64,000 nucleotides of DNA, from positions 248,001 to 312,000 of the forward strand of contig NZ_BJOV01000003.1 of NCBI RefSeq assembly GCF_009932475.1, given 5' to 3'. The notes under the pieces were generated by a model, which saw only the letters and a program-made list of their open reading frames with translations, did not search any database and was not told where the DNA came from. Below, one piece after another: positions 54,287 through 63,222 of this stretch. Every line of letters starts with the position of its first letter. Positions within the stretch are counted from its first letter, which is position 1. The position numbers and the translations under genes were made by a program. Source of the DNA: Gordonia spumicola. Lineage in GTDB: Bacteria > Actinomycetota > Actinomycetes > Mycobacteriales > Mycobacteriaceae.

Positions 54287-55159
54287 CTACTTCAGCAACC
54301 GGGACATCCGCCGGTCGGCGAGGACCTTGCCGCCGGTCTGGCATGTCGGACAGTACTGGAACGACCGGTCGGTGTACGAGACCTCGCGGACGGTGTCGCC
54401 GCACACCGGACACGGGAGCCCCGTGCGGGCGTGGACGCGGAGTCCGGTCCGCTTCTCGGACTTCATGGTCGCGACCTCGCTGTCCTCCAGGCGCGCGGTC
54501 GCGTCGAGGAGGACCGACCTGGCGGCGCCGTGGAGCGCGTCGATCTGCTCGTCGGTGAGGTTCTTGGCGGTGGCGAACGGCGACAGCTTCGCGGTGTGGA
54601 GAATCTCGTCGGAGTAGGCGTTCCCGACGCCGCAGATCACCCGCTGGTCGGTGATCAGGTTCTTGATGCGTGACGAGTGCGCGCGCAGGATCGCGCCGAA
54701 CTCGTCGCGGGACACGGCGAGGACGTCCGGTCCGAGACCCGCGATCCGCTCGACGTCGGACGTGTCGCGGACGATCCACGCGGCGAGGCGCTTCTGCGTC
54801 CCGACCTCGGTGACATCGAATCCCTCGCCGGGCAGGCCGCAGTGGACCCGCAGCGCGATGGGGCTCTTGCCGCCCGGCTTGAGCGGTCGCGGCGACATTC
54901 CACCGCTCCACCGCACCCACCCGGCCCGCGACAGGTGGATCACCAGATCGATCTCGCCGTCGTCGCCCGCGGTTCGGATCACCAGATACTTTCCGATCCG
55001 GTCGACGGCGGTCACCACGCGTCCGGGCAGGGCCGTGTACGGCGGGTCGGCCGTCTTGAGCACCGACAGGGATGCGACGTCGACCCGACGTATCGGCAGT
55101 CCCGCCATGCGCGAGTCGAGGTACGCGGCTATCGCGGAGACTTCGGGGAGTTCCGGCAT
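54287..55159 (-). CDS. Fpg/Nei-family DNA glycosylase-like protein (Rv0944-like)
   Basis: This 290-residue protein starts MPELPEV, which supplies the catalytic Pro and Glu of the Fpg/Nei family after Met removal. The helix-two-turn-helix region contains ITDQRVICGVGNAYSDEIL (conserved Asn and Gly). The C-terminal zinc finger is present as C-x2-C-x16-C-x2-C. It should excise oxidised bases and cut the strand by beta/delta elimination. From memory Rv0944 is near pgi in M. tuberculosis, so this is the short mycobacterial paralogue rather than canonical Fpg. ATG at 55159. Confidence 0.88.
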   Translation of the reverse strand: MPELPEVSAIAAYLDSRMAGLPIRRVDVASLSVLKTADPPYTALPGRVVTAVDRIGKYLVIRTAGDDGEIDLVIHLSRAGWVRWSGGMSPRPLKPGGKSPIALRVHCGLPGEGFDVTEVGTQKRLAAWIVRDTSDVERIAGLGPDVLAVSRDEFGAILRAHSSRIKNLITDQRVICGVGNAYSDEILHTAKLSPFATAKNLTDEQIDALHGAARSVLLDATARLEDSEVATMKSEKRTGLRVHARTGLPCPVCGDTVREVSYTDRSFQYCPTCQTGGKVLADRRMSRLLK

Positions 55160-55198
55160 GCCACCAGTGTTCCGCACGGGATGTGATTTGGTTAGTGG

Positions 55199-55939
55199 AT
55201 GACTGATCGCTTGTCGGACGCCGAGCTCGCCGCCCGCATCGCGGTCGGCGCGGGCGAGGTCTTGACCGGCATCCGGCACGGCGACCTGTTGGGTCGCAGG
55301 CTGCTCGGCGACGTCGGCGACGCCTTGGCTCAGGCATGGATATCGACGGTGCTGCGGACGCATCGCCCGCACGACGCCGTCCTGTCGGAGGAGGCCGCCG
55401 ACGTCGGGGACCGAGCGTCGTCGTCCCGAGTGTGGATCATCGACCCGCTGGACGGGACGAGCGAGTTCTCGATGGGGACGTCCGACTGGGCGGTGCACGT
55501 CGCGCTCGCGGTGGACGGCAGCCCCGAGGTCGCGGCCGTGTCCCTGCCCGCCTACGGCGAGGTGTTCCGCAGCGACGACGTACCCGTCGCGGACGGGCCG
55601 CTGACGGGCCGGCTCGCCGTCTCCAGGTACGGCCACTCGTACCATTCGGCCGCGGTCGCCGATCGACTCGGGATGAGCGAGGTCCGCATCGGATCGGCAG
55701 GCGCGAAGGCGATGGCGGTCGTGCGGGGCGACGCCGACGCCTACGTGCACTCCGGCGGCCAGTACGAGTGGGACAACTGCGCGCCGGTCGGTGTCGCCTT
55801 GGCCGCGGGCCTGCACTGCAGCCGACTGGACGGCCGGGACATCGTCTACAACAATCCGCAGCCGTACATGCCCGACTTCGTGATCTGTCGACAGGAGATC
55901 GCCGCCGACGTGTTGACCGCGCTCAGCATGCCGTGGTGA
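55199..55939 (+). CDS. Inositol-monophosphatase-family phosphatase (CysQ-like)
   Basis: This 246-residue enzyme has the metal-dependent phosphatase motifs VLSEEAAD, WIIDPLDGTSEF and YEWDNCAP with the final conserved Asp. The third motif with WD-N-C-A-P resembles CysQ-type 3'-phosphoadenosine 5'-phosphate phosphatases. Substrate could be PAP, inositol phosphate or histidinol phosphate; a CysQ role would fit sulfate assimilation. It is divergent from the Fpg-like gene with only 39 bases between their starts. Confidence 0.86.
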   Translation: MTDRLSDAELAARIAVGAGEVLTGIRHGDLLGRRLLGDVGDALAQAWISTVLRTHRPHDAVLSEEAADVGDRASSSRVWIIDPLDGTSEFSMGTSDWAVHVALAVDGSPEVAAVSLPAYGEVFRSDDVPVADGPLTGRLAVSRYGHSYHSAAVADRLGMSEVRIGSAGAKAMAVVRGDADAYVHSGGQYEWDNCAPVGVALAAGLHCSRLDGRDIVYNNPQPYMPDFVICRQEIAADVLTALSMPW

Positions 55940-56016
55940 CGCATTTGACGGAGATATCGGACTGGCGGAGAGTATCCCTCTGGTTGTCGGGCGGGTGTCG
56001 GTGCCATTCTTGACTC

Positions 56017-56937
56017 ATGTCTGACACGAACGGTCCGCAGTGGCCCACCGGTGATCCCAACAATCCCGGCCAGGATCCGTACGGGCAGCAGCAGTACGGC
56101 AAGGAAGCCTACGACCAGACGCAGCAGCATCCGACCGCGGGCCCGACCCAGTACAACGCGGGCCAGCAGTACGGCGCCGGGCCGCAGTACGGCGCGAATC
56201 AGCAGTACGGCGCGAATCAGCCGTACGGTGCGGGCCAGCAGTACGGGCAGAATCCGCAGCAGGCCTATGGACAGCCGCAATACGGTCAGCAGCAATACGG
56301 TCAGTACCCGGCGTCCGGGCAGTTCGGCCAGTACCCGGGCCAGTATCCCGGCGGGCAATACCCGGGCGGCCAGCCGCCGAGGAACTCGTCCACCGCCGTC
56401 ATCTGGGTGGCCGTCGTCGCCGCCGTGCTGCTGATCGGCGGCGTGATCACGTGGGCGTTCCTGCACGGGAAGGACTCGTCGCCGGGCCTCGCGTCGAAGT
56501 CGTCGTCGACGGAGCCGTCGTATTCGTCGTCGTACGATCCGTACCCGTCGTACTACCCGTCATACACGCCGTCGTACACGTACGATCCGCCGTCGACGAC
56601 GTACTCGTCGAGCAAGTACTACGGCTCGATCGCGGTGTCGCGCACCACCGGCGACATCGGCTACGCCATCAACTACACGACGCAGAGCACGGCCGTCAGC
56701 GCGGCGCTGTCGAAGTGTTCGGCGTCGACCTGCGAGACGGTCGTGACGTTCTGGAATGCGTGTGGCGCCGTCGCGCAGTCGCAGACGAACCTGTACTGGG
56801 GCTGGGGCTGGTCGACGACGCGGCAGGGCGCCATCGATCAGGCGACGTCGCACGTCCAGGGCTCGCAGCCGAAGCTGCTGACCGTGCAGTGCACGACCAG
56901 CGCGGGCGATTCGCAGGCAGGCGGTTCGCTCGGCTGA
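56017..56937 (+). CDS. DUF4189 membrane-anchored protein with Gln/Tyr/Gly-rich N-terminus
   Basis: This 306-residue protein has about 125 residues of imperfect Gln-Tyr-Gly repeats (QQYGANQ-like units), one membrane segment (AVIWVAVVAAVLLIGGVITWAF), a Ser/Tyr/Pro-rich spacer and an external DUF4189 domain (YYGSIAVSRTTGDIGYAINYTTQSTAVSAALSKC; WNACGAVAQSQTNLYWGWGWSTT). The domain contains paired cysteines likely to form disulfides. The N-terminus resembles that of the DUF5336 protein at 15262-16260. Function unknown. ATG at 56017. Confidence 0.82.
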   Translation: MSDTNGPQWPTGDPNNPGQDPYGQQQYGKEAYDQTQQHPTAGPTQYNAGQQYGAGPQYGANQQYGANQPYGAGQQYGQNPQQAYGQPQYGQQQYGQYPASGQFGQYPGQYPGGQYPGGQPPRNSSTAVIWVAVVAAVLLIGGVITWAFLHGKDSSPGLASKSSSTEPSYSSSYDPYPSYYPSYTPSYTYDPPSTTYSSSKYYGSIAVSRTTGDIGYAINYTTQSTAVSAALSKCSASTCETVVTFWNACGAVAQSQTNLYWGWGWSTTRQGAIDQATSHVQGSQPKLLTVQCTTSAGDSQAGGSLG

Positions 56938-56946
56938 GCGGGATCG

Positions 56947-57714
56947 TCAGCCGAGCTTGCGCAGCAGGTAGATGTCCATGATCCAGCCGAGACGTTCACG
57001 CGCGTGCGCCCGCTTGGCGACGATCTCGTCGGTGACGTCGCCGACCCGTCCGCTGACGAGGATCTGGTGCTCGGTACCCACGTAGGCGGCCCAATAGACG
57101 ATGTCGTCCGGCGACGCCGTCTCGCGGAAGGCCAGGGACGAGTCGAGCATGACGATCTGATTGCGGTCGGCGCCCTCGGGGGTCGACGCGAGCCTGCGGC
57201 CGGTGGTCGTCGTGATCGGTTCGCCGACGCCGTGCGCGACGATTCCGTGCGCGGCCGTCAACGCGGACGCGCTGGTCACACCCGGAATCACCTCGATCGC
57301 GAGGTCGCCGCGACGTTCGACGAGCCGGTCGGTGATGCGGAGCGTCGAGTCGTAGAGAGCGGGGTCGCCCCAGACGAGGATCCCCGCGCTCCCGCCGTCG
57401 GGCAGGTGCTCGTCCAATGCCGAGTCGAGCGCGTCGACCCGCGCCGCGTGCCAGCGTCGGACCTCAGCCTCGTAGTCATCGGGATTCCGGTCGCGCGGCG
57501 GGTCGGGGACGACGACCACCCGATGATCCGGACGGGCGTGGGCGTCCAGCATCCGGGTGCGGACGGCGGTCAACTCCGACGTCCGGTCGCCCTTGTCGAG
57601 CATCAGGAAGACGTCGGTCGCGGCGATGGCGTCGACCGCCTCCAACGTGATCTGCCGCGCCCCGCCGGGGCCGATGCCGATCACCCGCAGGGTCTGCTCA
57701 TTGTTGCGTGACAA
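56947..57714 (-). CDS. cobF: Precorrin-6A synthase (deacetylating)
   Basis: This 255-residue SAM-dependent tetrapyrrole methyltransferase begins RVIGIGPGGARQITLEAVDAIAATDVFLMLDKGD, with the GxGxG-like SAM loop and the DKG motif of CobF. Later come LVWGDPALYDSTLRI and EVIPGVTSASALTAAHGI. It should methylate C-1 and remove acetate in aerobic cobalamin synthesis. No other cob gene lies in the window. No ATG start exists: the TTG at 57714 adjoins the 3' end of tRNA-Arg, and a GTG at 57684 would cut into the first strand. Read-through from the tRNA promoter is likely. Confidence 0.88.
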   Translation of the reverse strand: MSRNNEQTLRVIGIGPGGARQITLEAVDAIAATDVFLMLDKGDRTSELTAVRTRMLDAHARPDHRVVVVPDPPRDRNPDDYEAEVRRWHAARVDALDSALDEHLPDGGSAGILVWGDPALYDSTLRITDRLVERRGDLAIEVIPGVTSASALTAAHGIVAHGVGEPITTTTGRRLASTPEGADRNQIVMLDSSLAFRETASPDDIVYWAAYVGTEHQILVSGRVGDVTDEIVAKRAHARERLGWIMDIYLLRKLG

Positions 57715-57715
57715 G

Positions 57716-57788
57716 TGCTCCCGGCAGGATTCGAACCTGCGACACCCGCTTTAGGAGAGCGGTGCTCTATCCCCTGAGCTACGAGAGC
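57716..57788 (-). tRNA. tRNA-Arg (anticodon CCT)
   Basis: A 73-base cloverleaf reads GCTCTCG...CGGGAGC with an intact acceptor stem (one G-T pair), D-arm, anticodon loop CTCCTAA, and T-arm GCAGG-TTCGAAT-CCTGC. Anticodon CCT reads AGG. The CCA end is not encoded. On the minus strand a TCAACG/TAGACT pair with 17-bp spacing about 45 bases upstream could be its promoter. Confidence 0.97.
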
Positions 57789-57912
57789 GGAACCGCCGGG
57801 CGACGACGGGGCGTGCCGTCCGACGGGTGAAGTCTACGTGAGACGTCGAGGTCCGTTGAACTCGACGCGGCCGACCGATCGACGTCGCCCTGTCGGTGTC
57901 GTACCCCTCTTC

Positions 57913-57918
57913 TAGAGT
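57913..57918 (+). promoter_or_regulatory. -10 element giving a probable leaderless SWIM-gene mRNA
   Basis: TAGAGT (57913-57918) ends 6 bases before the ATG at 57925, so transcription should begin at or within one base of the start codon. No ribosome binding site precedes the ATG. Leaderless genes of this form are common in mycobacteria and relatives. Confidence 0.5.
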
Positions 57919-57924
57919 GAGCCC

Positions 57925-59256
57925 ATGAGTCGTTCGTTCAGCGGGACGTCCACAGCCGACGACGCGGGTGTGGGGTTGGCGCTCGCGCCCGCGTTGACGC
58001 CGCGCGGGCTCACGTCGTCGCCCAGCTTCTTCCACGGATTCGCGACGCATCCGGCGGTGTTCGCGCAAGGACTGCTGGTGTTGGCCGACGTCACCGCCAC
58101 CCGCTACTTCCAGTACACGCCGTCCAACCTGCGCGATCCGGTGCTCACGGCGCAGGGCGACCGTCTCCGCGCCGAGTGCTTCTCGGCGTGCAACGGCGTG
58201 TACGCCCGCCTCGACCTGCTCGGATCCGGGTTCGACGGCGGCGATATCGGTTTCGGCACCACCAACGTCGACGTCAACGCGGCGATGCGCAGCGCCCTCA
58301 CCAAGGTCCGGCGCACCGAACTCCTGCACGTCGACATCGGCGACGACGGGCTCAGCGTCGCGACACCGGACCGGCAGGCTCACGAACGGCCGGTCGACAT
58401 GCCCGACCGGTGGGTGCGCGCGCTCGGCAACGTCGCCGGCATGCACCGCGGCGCGGTGGCCGCGTTCACGCTCGACCGCCGCCGCACCCGGACGTTCCTC
58501 GGGTCGCTCCCCCACGCGACCGCCGCGCCCCAACGCGGCTGGCTCGTCCCCGACCGGACCGGAGCCCGACTGTCGCCGCGACCGGCGCCCGGCGGCGTCT
58601 ACATCAACGGACTCCACCGGCTCTCGGCTCTCAAACGCCTGCTCGTCCACGCGACCGGACTCACGGCGTACGCGCTCGGCGTCGGCGAGGCGCCGTGCAT
58701 CGTCGAACTCGATCTGCCAGGCGCACGGCTGTCTCTCGGTCTCACCGAAGAACCGTGGCGCGGATTCTCCGGCGAGGGCAGCCTCCTCGAGGCGCTGTCG
58801 GCTCCGACGGTCCTCGACGACGCCGACCTCGTCTCCGCACTCCTCGCCTTCGAACCGTCCATCGACGTCGCACGCCTCGGCGGCGACGCAGACCTCCCCA
58901 CCCAACGTGTCGAGGGTGCCCTCGCCGTCCTCGCGTCGTCGGGCCGCGTCGGCTGGGACGCGCACGACGCCGCGTGGTTCCACCGCGAACTCCCCGACGA
59001 CCCCGACCGAGTCACCAAGGACAATCCCCGTCTCGTCGCCGCACGACGCCTCGTCGACGACGCCGCCGTGACGGAATCCGACGACGCATGGACGGTGTCG
59101 GGTCGGTACCGCGTGTCGCTCGGTCCCACCTCCGGCGTGGACGGAAGCCGCTGCACCTGCGCCTGGTACGTGAAGCACGGCACCGACCGCGGACCGTGCA
59201 AACACGTCCTCGCGGTATACCTGACCTGCGACGGAACGATCGAGGAGACCTCATGA
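57925..59256 (+). CDS. SWIM zinc-finger protein
   Basis: This 443-residue protein ends with a SWIM finger (CTCAWY..., then CKHVLAV) in the CxC-x(n)-CxH form at about residues 409-430. The rest is alpha/beta with no recognised catalytic motif; one conserved-looking segment is TRYFQYTPSNLRDPVLTAQGDRLRAECFSACNGVYARLD. SWIM fingers bind DNA or proteins. In other bacteria SWIM genes are found beside MoxR ATPase, VWA and large helical-repeat genes. Here its stop overlaps the ATG of a 1066-residue partner (ATGA), so the two act as a unit. Starts at an apparently leaderless ATG. Confidence 0.85.
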   Translation: MSRSFSGTSTADDAGVGLALAPALTPRGLTSSPSFFHGFATHPAVFAQGLLVLADVTATRYFQYTPSNLRDPVLTAQGDRLRAECFSACNGVYARLDLLGSGFDGGDIGFGTTNVDVNAAMRSALTKVRRTELLHVDIGDDGLSVATPDRQAHERPVDMPDRWVRALGNVAGMHRGAVAAFTLDRRRTRTFLGSLPHATAAPQRGWLVPDRTGARLSPRPAPGGVYINGLHRLSALKRLLVHATGLTAYALGVGEAPCIVELDLPGARLSLGLTEEPWRGFSGEGSLLEALSAPTVLDDADLVSALLAFEPSIDVARLGGDADLPTQRVEGALAVLASSGRVGWDAHDAAWFHRELPDDPDRVTKDNPRLVAARRLVDDAAVTESDDAWTVSGRYRVSLGPTSGVDGSRCTCAWYVKHGTDRGPCKHVLAVYLTCDGTIEETS

Positions 59257-62200
59257 CCGCCCTGGACGACGCGCTCGCCGTCTACGACGCACTCGGCTGG
59301 GAAGCCCTCCCGTACTCCGCCCTCACCGACGCCGAACGTCCCGGCCCCGAACAGCGCGCGCTGCTCCTCGCCGGCCTGCGGAAGGGCCCGTGGTCGCGGT
59401 TCACGCAGACATCGCCCGGCACCTACGGGACCGTCTCGAAGATCGGCAGTCGCAGCGAGTCGAAGCTCGGGCTGCTCGCCATCGCCGCGGGCGTCGACGC
59501 GCGACGCGCCGTCAGCGTCCTCGGTTACGACGTTCCACCGGACGTCCTCGGGCGGTTCATCGCCGATCGAGGGCCCTCCTACGCCGCGGAGTTCGTCCGA
59601 CGCGGCTGTGTGAGCTCGCGACGCGGACTCACTCACGGCCCGTCGGGTTTCGGCGCCGCGGCGATCACCGCGATCGAGCTCACCGGAGCCGATATCCCCG
59701 CGAACGTCGAGTTTCTGAAGGACTGGGCCGTCCACGCCAACGCCGCACTCACCGGCGACCGCTCAGCCTTCTGGTCCCAGGCCGGGCTCGACACCGACGT
59801 GATCGCCCCGCGGTTCGCCGAGTACACGCGGGCGGCGACGGCGATGAACGTGCCGATGACCGGCCCCATGCGCCCCGCGCTCGCCGACGCCGTCCGCCGC
59901 GGAATGCTGGATCGGGCGCTCGCCGAGGAGTCGGCGTTCGACGGGCTCGACGCCGCAGTGCGGCCGGGCGACCGCTCCGGCTGGCTCGCGTTCCTGCTCG
60001 ACGACCTCGGCGTCCCGGTCGCTGACCTCGCCGAGCGGGCAGAGACGCTCATTCCGGTCCTCACCGCAGGCGTCCCCGCGGTGACCGATCGCGTGGCTCC
60101 CGTCCTGATCGGCGCGGTCGCCGACGATCTGCTGCCCGATGTCGTGTCCGCCGCGATCACCGCCCCGCAGGCCAAGACCCGCAGACTCGTCGTCGAGGCC
60201 CTCGCCGCCCGGCCCCGGCCGTCGACCGCCGACGACGTGCTCGCCGAACTGGACGTGGTCGCGGGTGTCCGACAGCTCGCGAAACCCCTCGACGCGCTGG
60301 CCCTGGCGTGGCAGATCGACGCGCCCGACGTGAGCGAGACCGAGTCGTTCGCGGTGTGGCGCGCTGTCCCCGACGTGTGGACGGTCCCCCGCTTCGATCC
60401 CGGCCCCGTCACCCCCGAAGCCCTCACCGACCTCGCACGACTGCTGGTGGAGCGCGGCGAGGCTCCCGCCGCCGACGTCGTCGTCGAACGGTTCCACGCG
60501 ACCGCCGCGGCCCTCGGCCACGTCGACGCCGAAGCCGTCCGCACCGCCCTCGCCGGGGTGCCCAACTCGGCGTGCGCGGGAGTCTCCAACGTCCGTGCGT
60601 GGCTCGACGGCGACCTCGCCGAGGTGATGGCGAAGTACCCGCAGTCGTGGTCGCCGGTGATCCGCAGGCGCGACGCCGAACTGCTCCTCCGCAACGGCGA
60701 ACTGCCCTGCGTCCTGTCCGAGCCCACCTGGGACGACCTCCGCATCGACCCGTCCGACCTGCGCGGACGACTCCTCCGCTACCAGGAGGCCGAGGTGGAC
60801 GCGTCGGCGGCGGATCTCGCACTGGCGTTGCTGAGGATGGACGTCGACGCCTGTCCCGACGTCGACTTCACCGACATCGGCGTCGGCGTCGTCGCCTACG
60901 ACGGAACGGTGCTCCCGGTCACGGCCGGACAATCGGCCGCGGCCGCCCTCGCCTCGCCTGTCCCCGATCCGGGTCTCGTCCGCACCGGTGCGGGCGGATG
61001 GCGAGGCTGGGACGCCGGCGACATCGAGACGCCCGATTGGCTGTCGCCGTTCGAACCGCTCTCATCCGAGTACGGGAACTCCGTCGAGTTCTGGGTGCAC
61101 CCGAACTGGCGCGGCGACGCCGCGATGACCCCGGTCGCGTTCCAGTTCGACTACCACGGCAACGGACCGACCCTGCGACAGGCCGCCCGACGCCGCGAAC
61201 CGCTCGGACCGGGCGCCGCGATCAACCTGCTCGCCGCCCAGCGTCGCCTGCACCCGAGGGACGTCGTCGACGGGCAGGCGGCCGTGTACGAGGCGTTCGA
61301 CCGCGGGCTGCTGCGGCCCGGCGTCGCCGACGTCACGAAGTACGACTGGTCCGACTCGCTGTCGTCTGCGGCGGCGTTCGCCTGCGTGCTGCGCGACCTC
61401 GCAGAGGGCGGGCTCACCGCTGTCGTGTGGCCGATCCTCGACGCGATGCTCGCCGTGTCGGCCGGAGAGAAACGCCTGTTGTCGGGTACGCCGGACGTCG
61501 TCGAGGTGATGGAATCGATGCTGCCCGTGGTACGACGCGCCGTCGCCGACGGTGTGGCCGAGCCGTCGACGCTCGACGTCCCCGGTCTGCGGACGCTCGC
61601 GCAGCGATCGGGATCGTCGGTCGCGGTGTCGAGCGCAAAGGCCCTCGTCGCGACGTTGCCGTCGGCGACGACGCCGAGCACGCCGTCCGAACGCCCGCGT
61701 ATCGATCTGTCGGAGGTGTGGCCCGACGGCGCGGGCGACGCCCCGGCCGTCGACGACGAGGCATCGCTGAGCGTCGATTGGTTCGATCCCGACGCACGCA
61801 GCAGGCACGTGATCGTCAGGCTGTCGTTCGAGCATCTTCCCGACCGGGTGTTCGAGGTCAGGAAGGGATGGACGTACGACATCGAGAACGAGGGCCAGTG
61901 CCAGGCGAACGGGCACTCGTGGCTGTATTGGGACGGCCACGCGATCGCGGAGGCCACGTCGCGGGATCGGGCCGATCGCGCGGCGTCGCCGGTGACCGTG
62001 TCGATGACCGCGGTGGTCCTCGCGAAGCTCGTCAACGAGACGGAAGATGCGAAGTGGAGCGTCGCGTCGTCCGCGCTCGGCGGTGTCCTCCACGCCGACG
62101 CCGTGCGACTCGCGATGCGGATGCTGCTGCAGCATCCGGTGATCAGCCCGGCGCGCATGGTCCGGGTGATCGAGCACGAACCGCGGACCCTCCCCGCCCT

Positions 62201-62453
62201 GTGGCCGATGCTCACCGAATCCGTCCGCCACGCCGCCGACATCGTGCGCGACGGTGGACCGATCCCGAAGTGGGTCAATCGTGTGCTCGACGTCGCGCAG
62301 ACCGTCGCCCCGCACCTCGACGAGGCCGTCGCCCGCGGCCTCGCCCCCGCGGAGGCGTCGACCTGGCGGGGAGCCGACGTCCTCGCGGGCGCCGCATCGA
62401 AGTCGACCGCCGTGACGAAAGCGCGGGCCCTCCTCGACCGGATTCGGGTGTAA
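59253..62453 (+). CDS. 1066-residue partner of the SWIM protein, function unknown
   Basis: This very large protein has no signal peptide, membrane segment or recognised catalytic motif. It is dominated by short amphipathic helices rich in Ala, Leu, Asp and Arg, as in HEAT-like repeats (about 20-600), with a more varied C-terminal third (WFDPDARSRHVIVRLSFEHLPDRVFEVRKGWTYDIENEGQCQ). It may belong with DUF6493-type proteins seen next to SWIM genes; that is from memory and unproven. The ATG at 59253 lies inside the SWIM stop overlap. It probably acts as a scaffold in a complex with the SWIM protein. Confidence 0.75.
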   Translation: MTALDDALAVYDALGWEALPYSALTDAERPGPEQRALLLAGLRKGPWSRFTQTSPGTYGTVSKIGSRSESKLGLLAIAAGVDARRAVSVLGYDVPPDVLGRFIADRGPSYAAEFVRRGCVSSRRGLTHGPSGFGAAAITAIELTGADIPANVEFLKDWAVHANAALTGDRSAFWSQAGLDTDVIAPRFAEYTRAATAMNVPMTGPMRPALADAVRRGMLDRALAEESAFDGLDAAVRPGDRSGWLAFLLDDLGVPVADLAERAETLIPVLTAGVPAVTDRVAPVLIGAVADDLLPDVVSAAITAPQAKTRRLVVEALAARPRPSTADDVLAELDVVAGVRQLAKPLDALALAWQIDAPDVSETESFAVWRAVPDVWTVPRFDPGPVTPEALTDLARLLVERGEAPAADVVVERFHATAAALGHVDAEAVRTALAGVPNSACAGVSNVRAWLDGDLAEVMAKYPQSWSPVIRRRDAELLLRNGELPCVLSEPTWDDLRIDPSDLRGRLLRYQEAEVDASAADLALALLRMDVDACPDVDFTDIGVGVVAYDGTVLPVTAGQSAAAALASPVPDPGLVRTGAGGWRGWDAGDIETPDWLSPFEPLSSEYGNSVEFWVHPNWRGDAAMTPVAFQFDYHGNGPTLRQAARRREPLGPGAAINLLAAQRRLHPRDVVDGQAAVYEAFDRGLLRPGVADVTKYDWSDSLSSAAAFACVLRDLAEGGLTAVVWPILDAMLAVSAGEKRLLSGTPDVVEVMESMLPVVRRAVADGVAEPSTLDVPGLRTLAQRSGSSVAVSSAKALVATLPSATTPSTPSERPRIDLSEVWPDGAGDAPAVDDEASLSVDWFDPDARSRHVIVRLSFEHLPDRVFEVRKGWTYDIENEGQCQANGHSWLYWDGHAIAEATSRDRADRAASPVTVSMTAVVLAKLVNETEDAKWSVASSALGGVLHADAVRLAMRMLLQHPVISPARMVRVIEHEPRTLPALWPMLTESVRHAADIVRDGGPIPKWVNRVLDVAQTVAPHLDEAVARGLAPAEASTWRGADVLAGAASKSTAVTKARALLDRIRV

Positions 62454-62611
62454 TGCCGTTTGATCTGTGCCTGACCTGACGACCGCACTTGGACTCCGCC
62501 GAGTCGCGGATCACACTTCTCTCACCTCGGCTGTCGGGTAACAGGGGTCGCAACCGAGGTCCCTCCCACGGTGTGCACGCACACCCGAGCCCGAGAAGAG
62601 GTCTCATCTTC

Positions 62612-63139
62612 ATGCGTAAAACACTCATCGCCGCAGCCGTGTTGGCCGCGGCCGCAGGCACCGTGCTGCCTGCGACGGCACATGCGGCGCCGTCCGCGAG
62701 CACCGACGTCACATTCGTCGTCGCGGGCCAGGGCGGTGACCTGTCGATCACGGCCGGTCCGCTCGGCACCATCGTCCCGAATGTGAACGGCACCGGCGCC
62801 AGCGGCGGACTGCCGACAGTCTCGGTCACCGACAACCGCAACGGCTCGCCGCGCGCGTGGACCGCCACGGCGTCGTCGACCGACTTCGTCGGACCGGATC
62901 AGACGATCCCCAAGACGGCTGTCACGTACACCGCCAACGCTGTCGTCGGCAAGGTCGGCGGCGGAACGCTGGCGTCGACCGGAGCCCAGACTCTCGGCAG
63001 CGCCAAGGCCATCGTCACCCGTTCCGGCCTGACCTGGCCGCTCGAGATCGCAACCTGGTCGCCCGCACTGAATGTGGACTTCCCCGGCGGCGCGTCCATC
63101 GGCTCGTACACCGGCACGATCACCGTCTCCGTCGCCTGA
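62612..63139 (+). CDS. Small secreted beta-rich protein
   Basis: This 175-residue protein has a classic signal peptide (MRKTLIAAAVLAAAAGTVL ... AHAAPS). The mature part is Gly/Thr/Val-rich with regular strands and ends in YTGTITVSVA, as in extracellular beta-sandwich proteins. It resembles in layout the WxL-type surface proteins of Gram-positives that occur with DUF916 partners, but the WxL motif itself is only weakly suggested (LTWPLEIATW). The ATG at 62612 follows GAGAAGAGG at about 12 bases. A hairpin separates it from the next gene on the same strand. Confidence 0.7.
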   Translation: MRKTLIAAAVLAAAAGTVLPATAHAAPSASTDVTFVVAGQGGDLSITAGPLGTIVPNVNGTGASGGLPTVSVTDNRNGSPRAWTATASSTDFVGPDQTIPKTAVTYTANAVVGKVGGGTLASTGAQTLGSAKAIVTRSGLTWPLEIATWSPALNVDFPGGASIGSYTGTITVSVA

Positions 63140-63173
63140 CCTCTCGCCTGCCCACGGCATCCAGGCATCTACC

Positions 63174-63201
63174 GGCCGGGGTGCGTTCGCGCACCCCGGC
63201 C
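63174..63201 (+). terminator. Hairpin with TTCG loop between the two secreted-protein genes
   Basis: GGCCGGGGTGCG (63174-63185) pairs exactly with CGCACCCCGGCC (63190-63201) around TTCG, a very stable tetraloop. No T-tract follows, so partial termination that lowers expression of the downstream gene is likely. Confidence 0.65.
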
Positions 63202-63222
63202 ACCCCATCAGAAAGTCCCATC

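Noticed and set aside
57700-57924. A tRNA-Arg attachment site with an integrated element
   Set aside because: I looked for a second copy of the tRNA 3' end in the window and for an integrase gene; neither is present.
62454-62611. A GTAAC-type response-regulator site near GGGTAACAGG upstream of the small secreted protein
   Set aside because: The second half-site is spaced seven bases away and only weakly similar, so the six-base spacing rule is not met.
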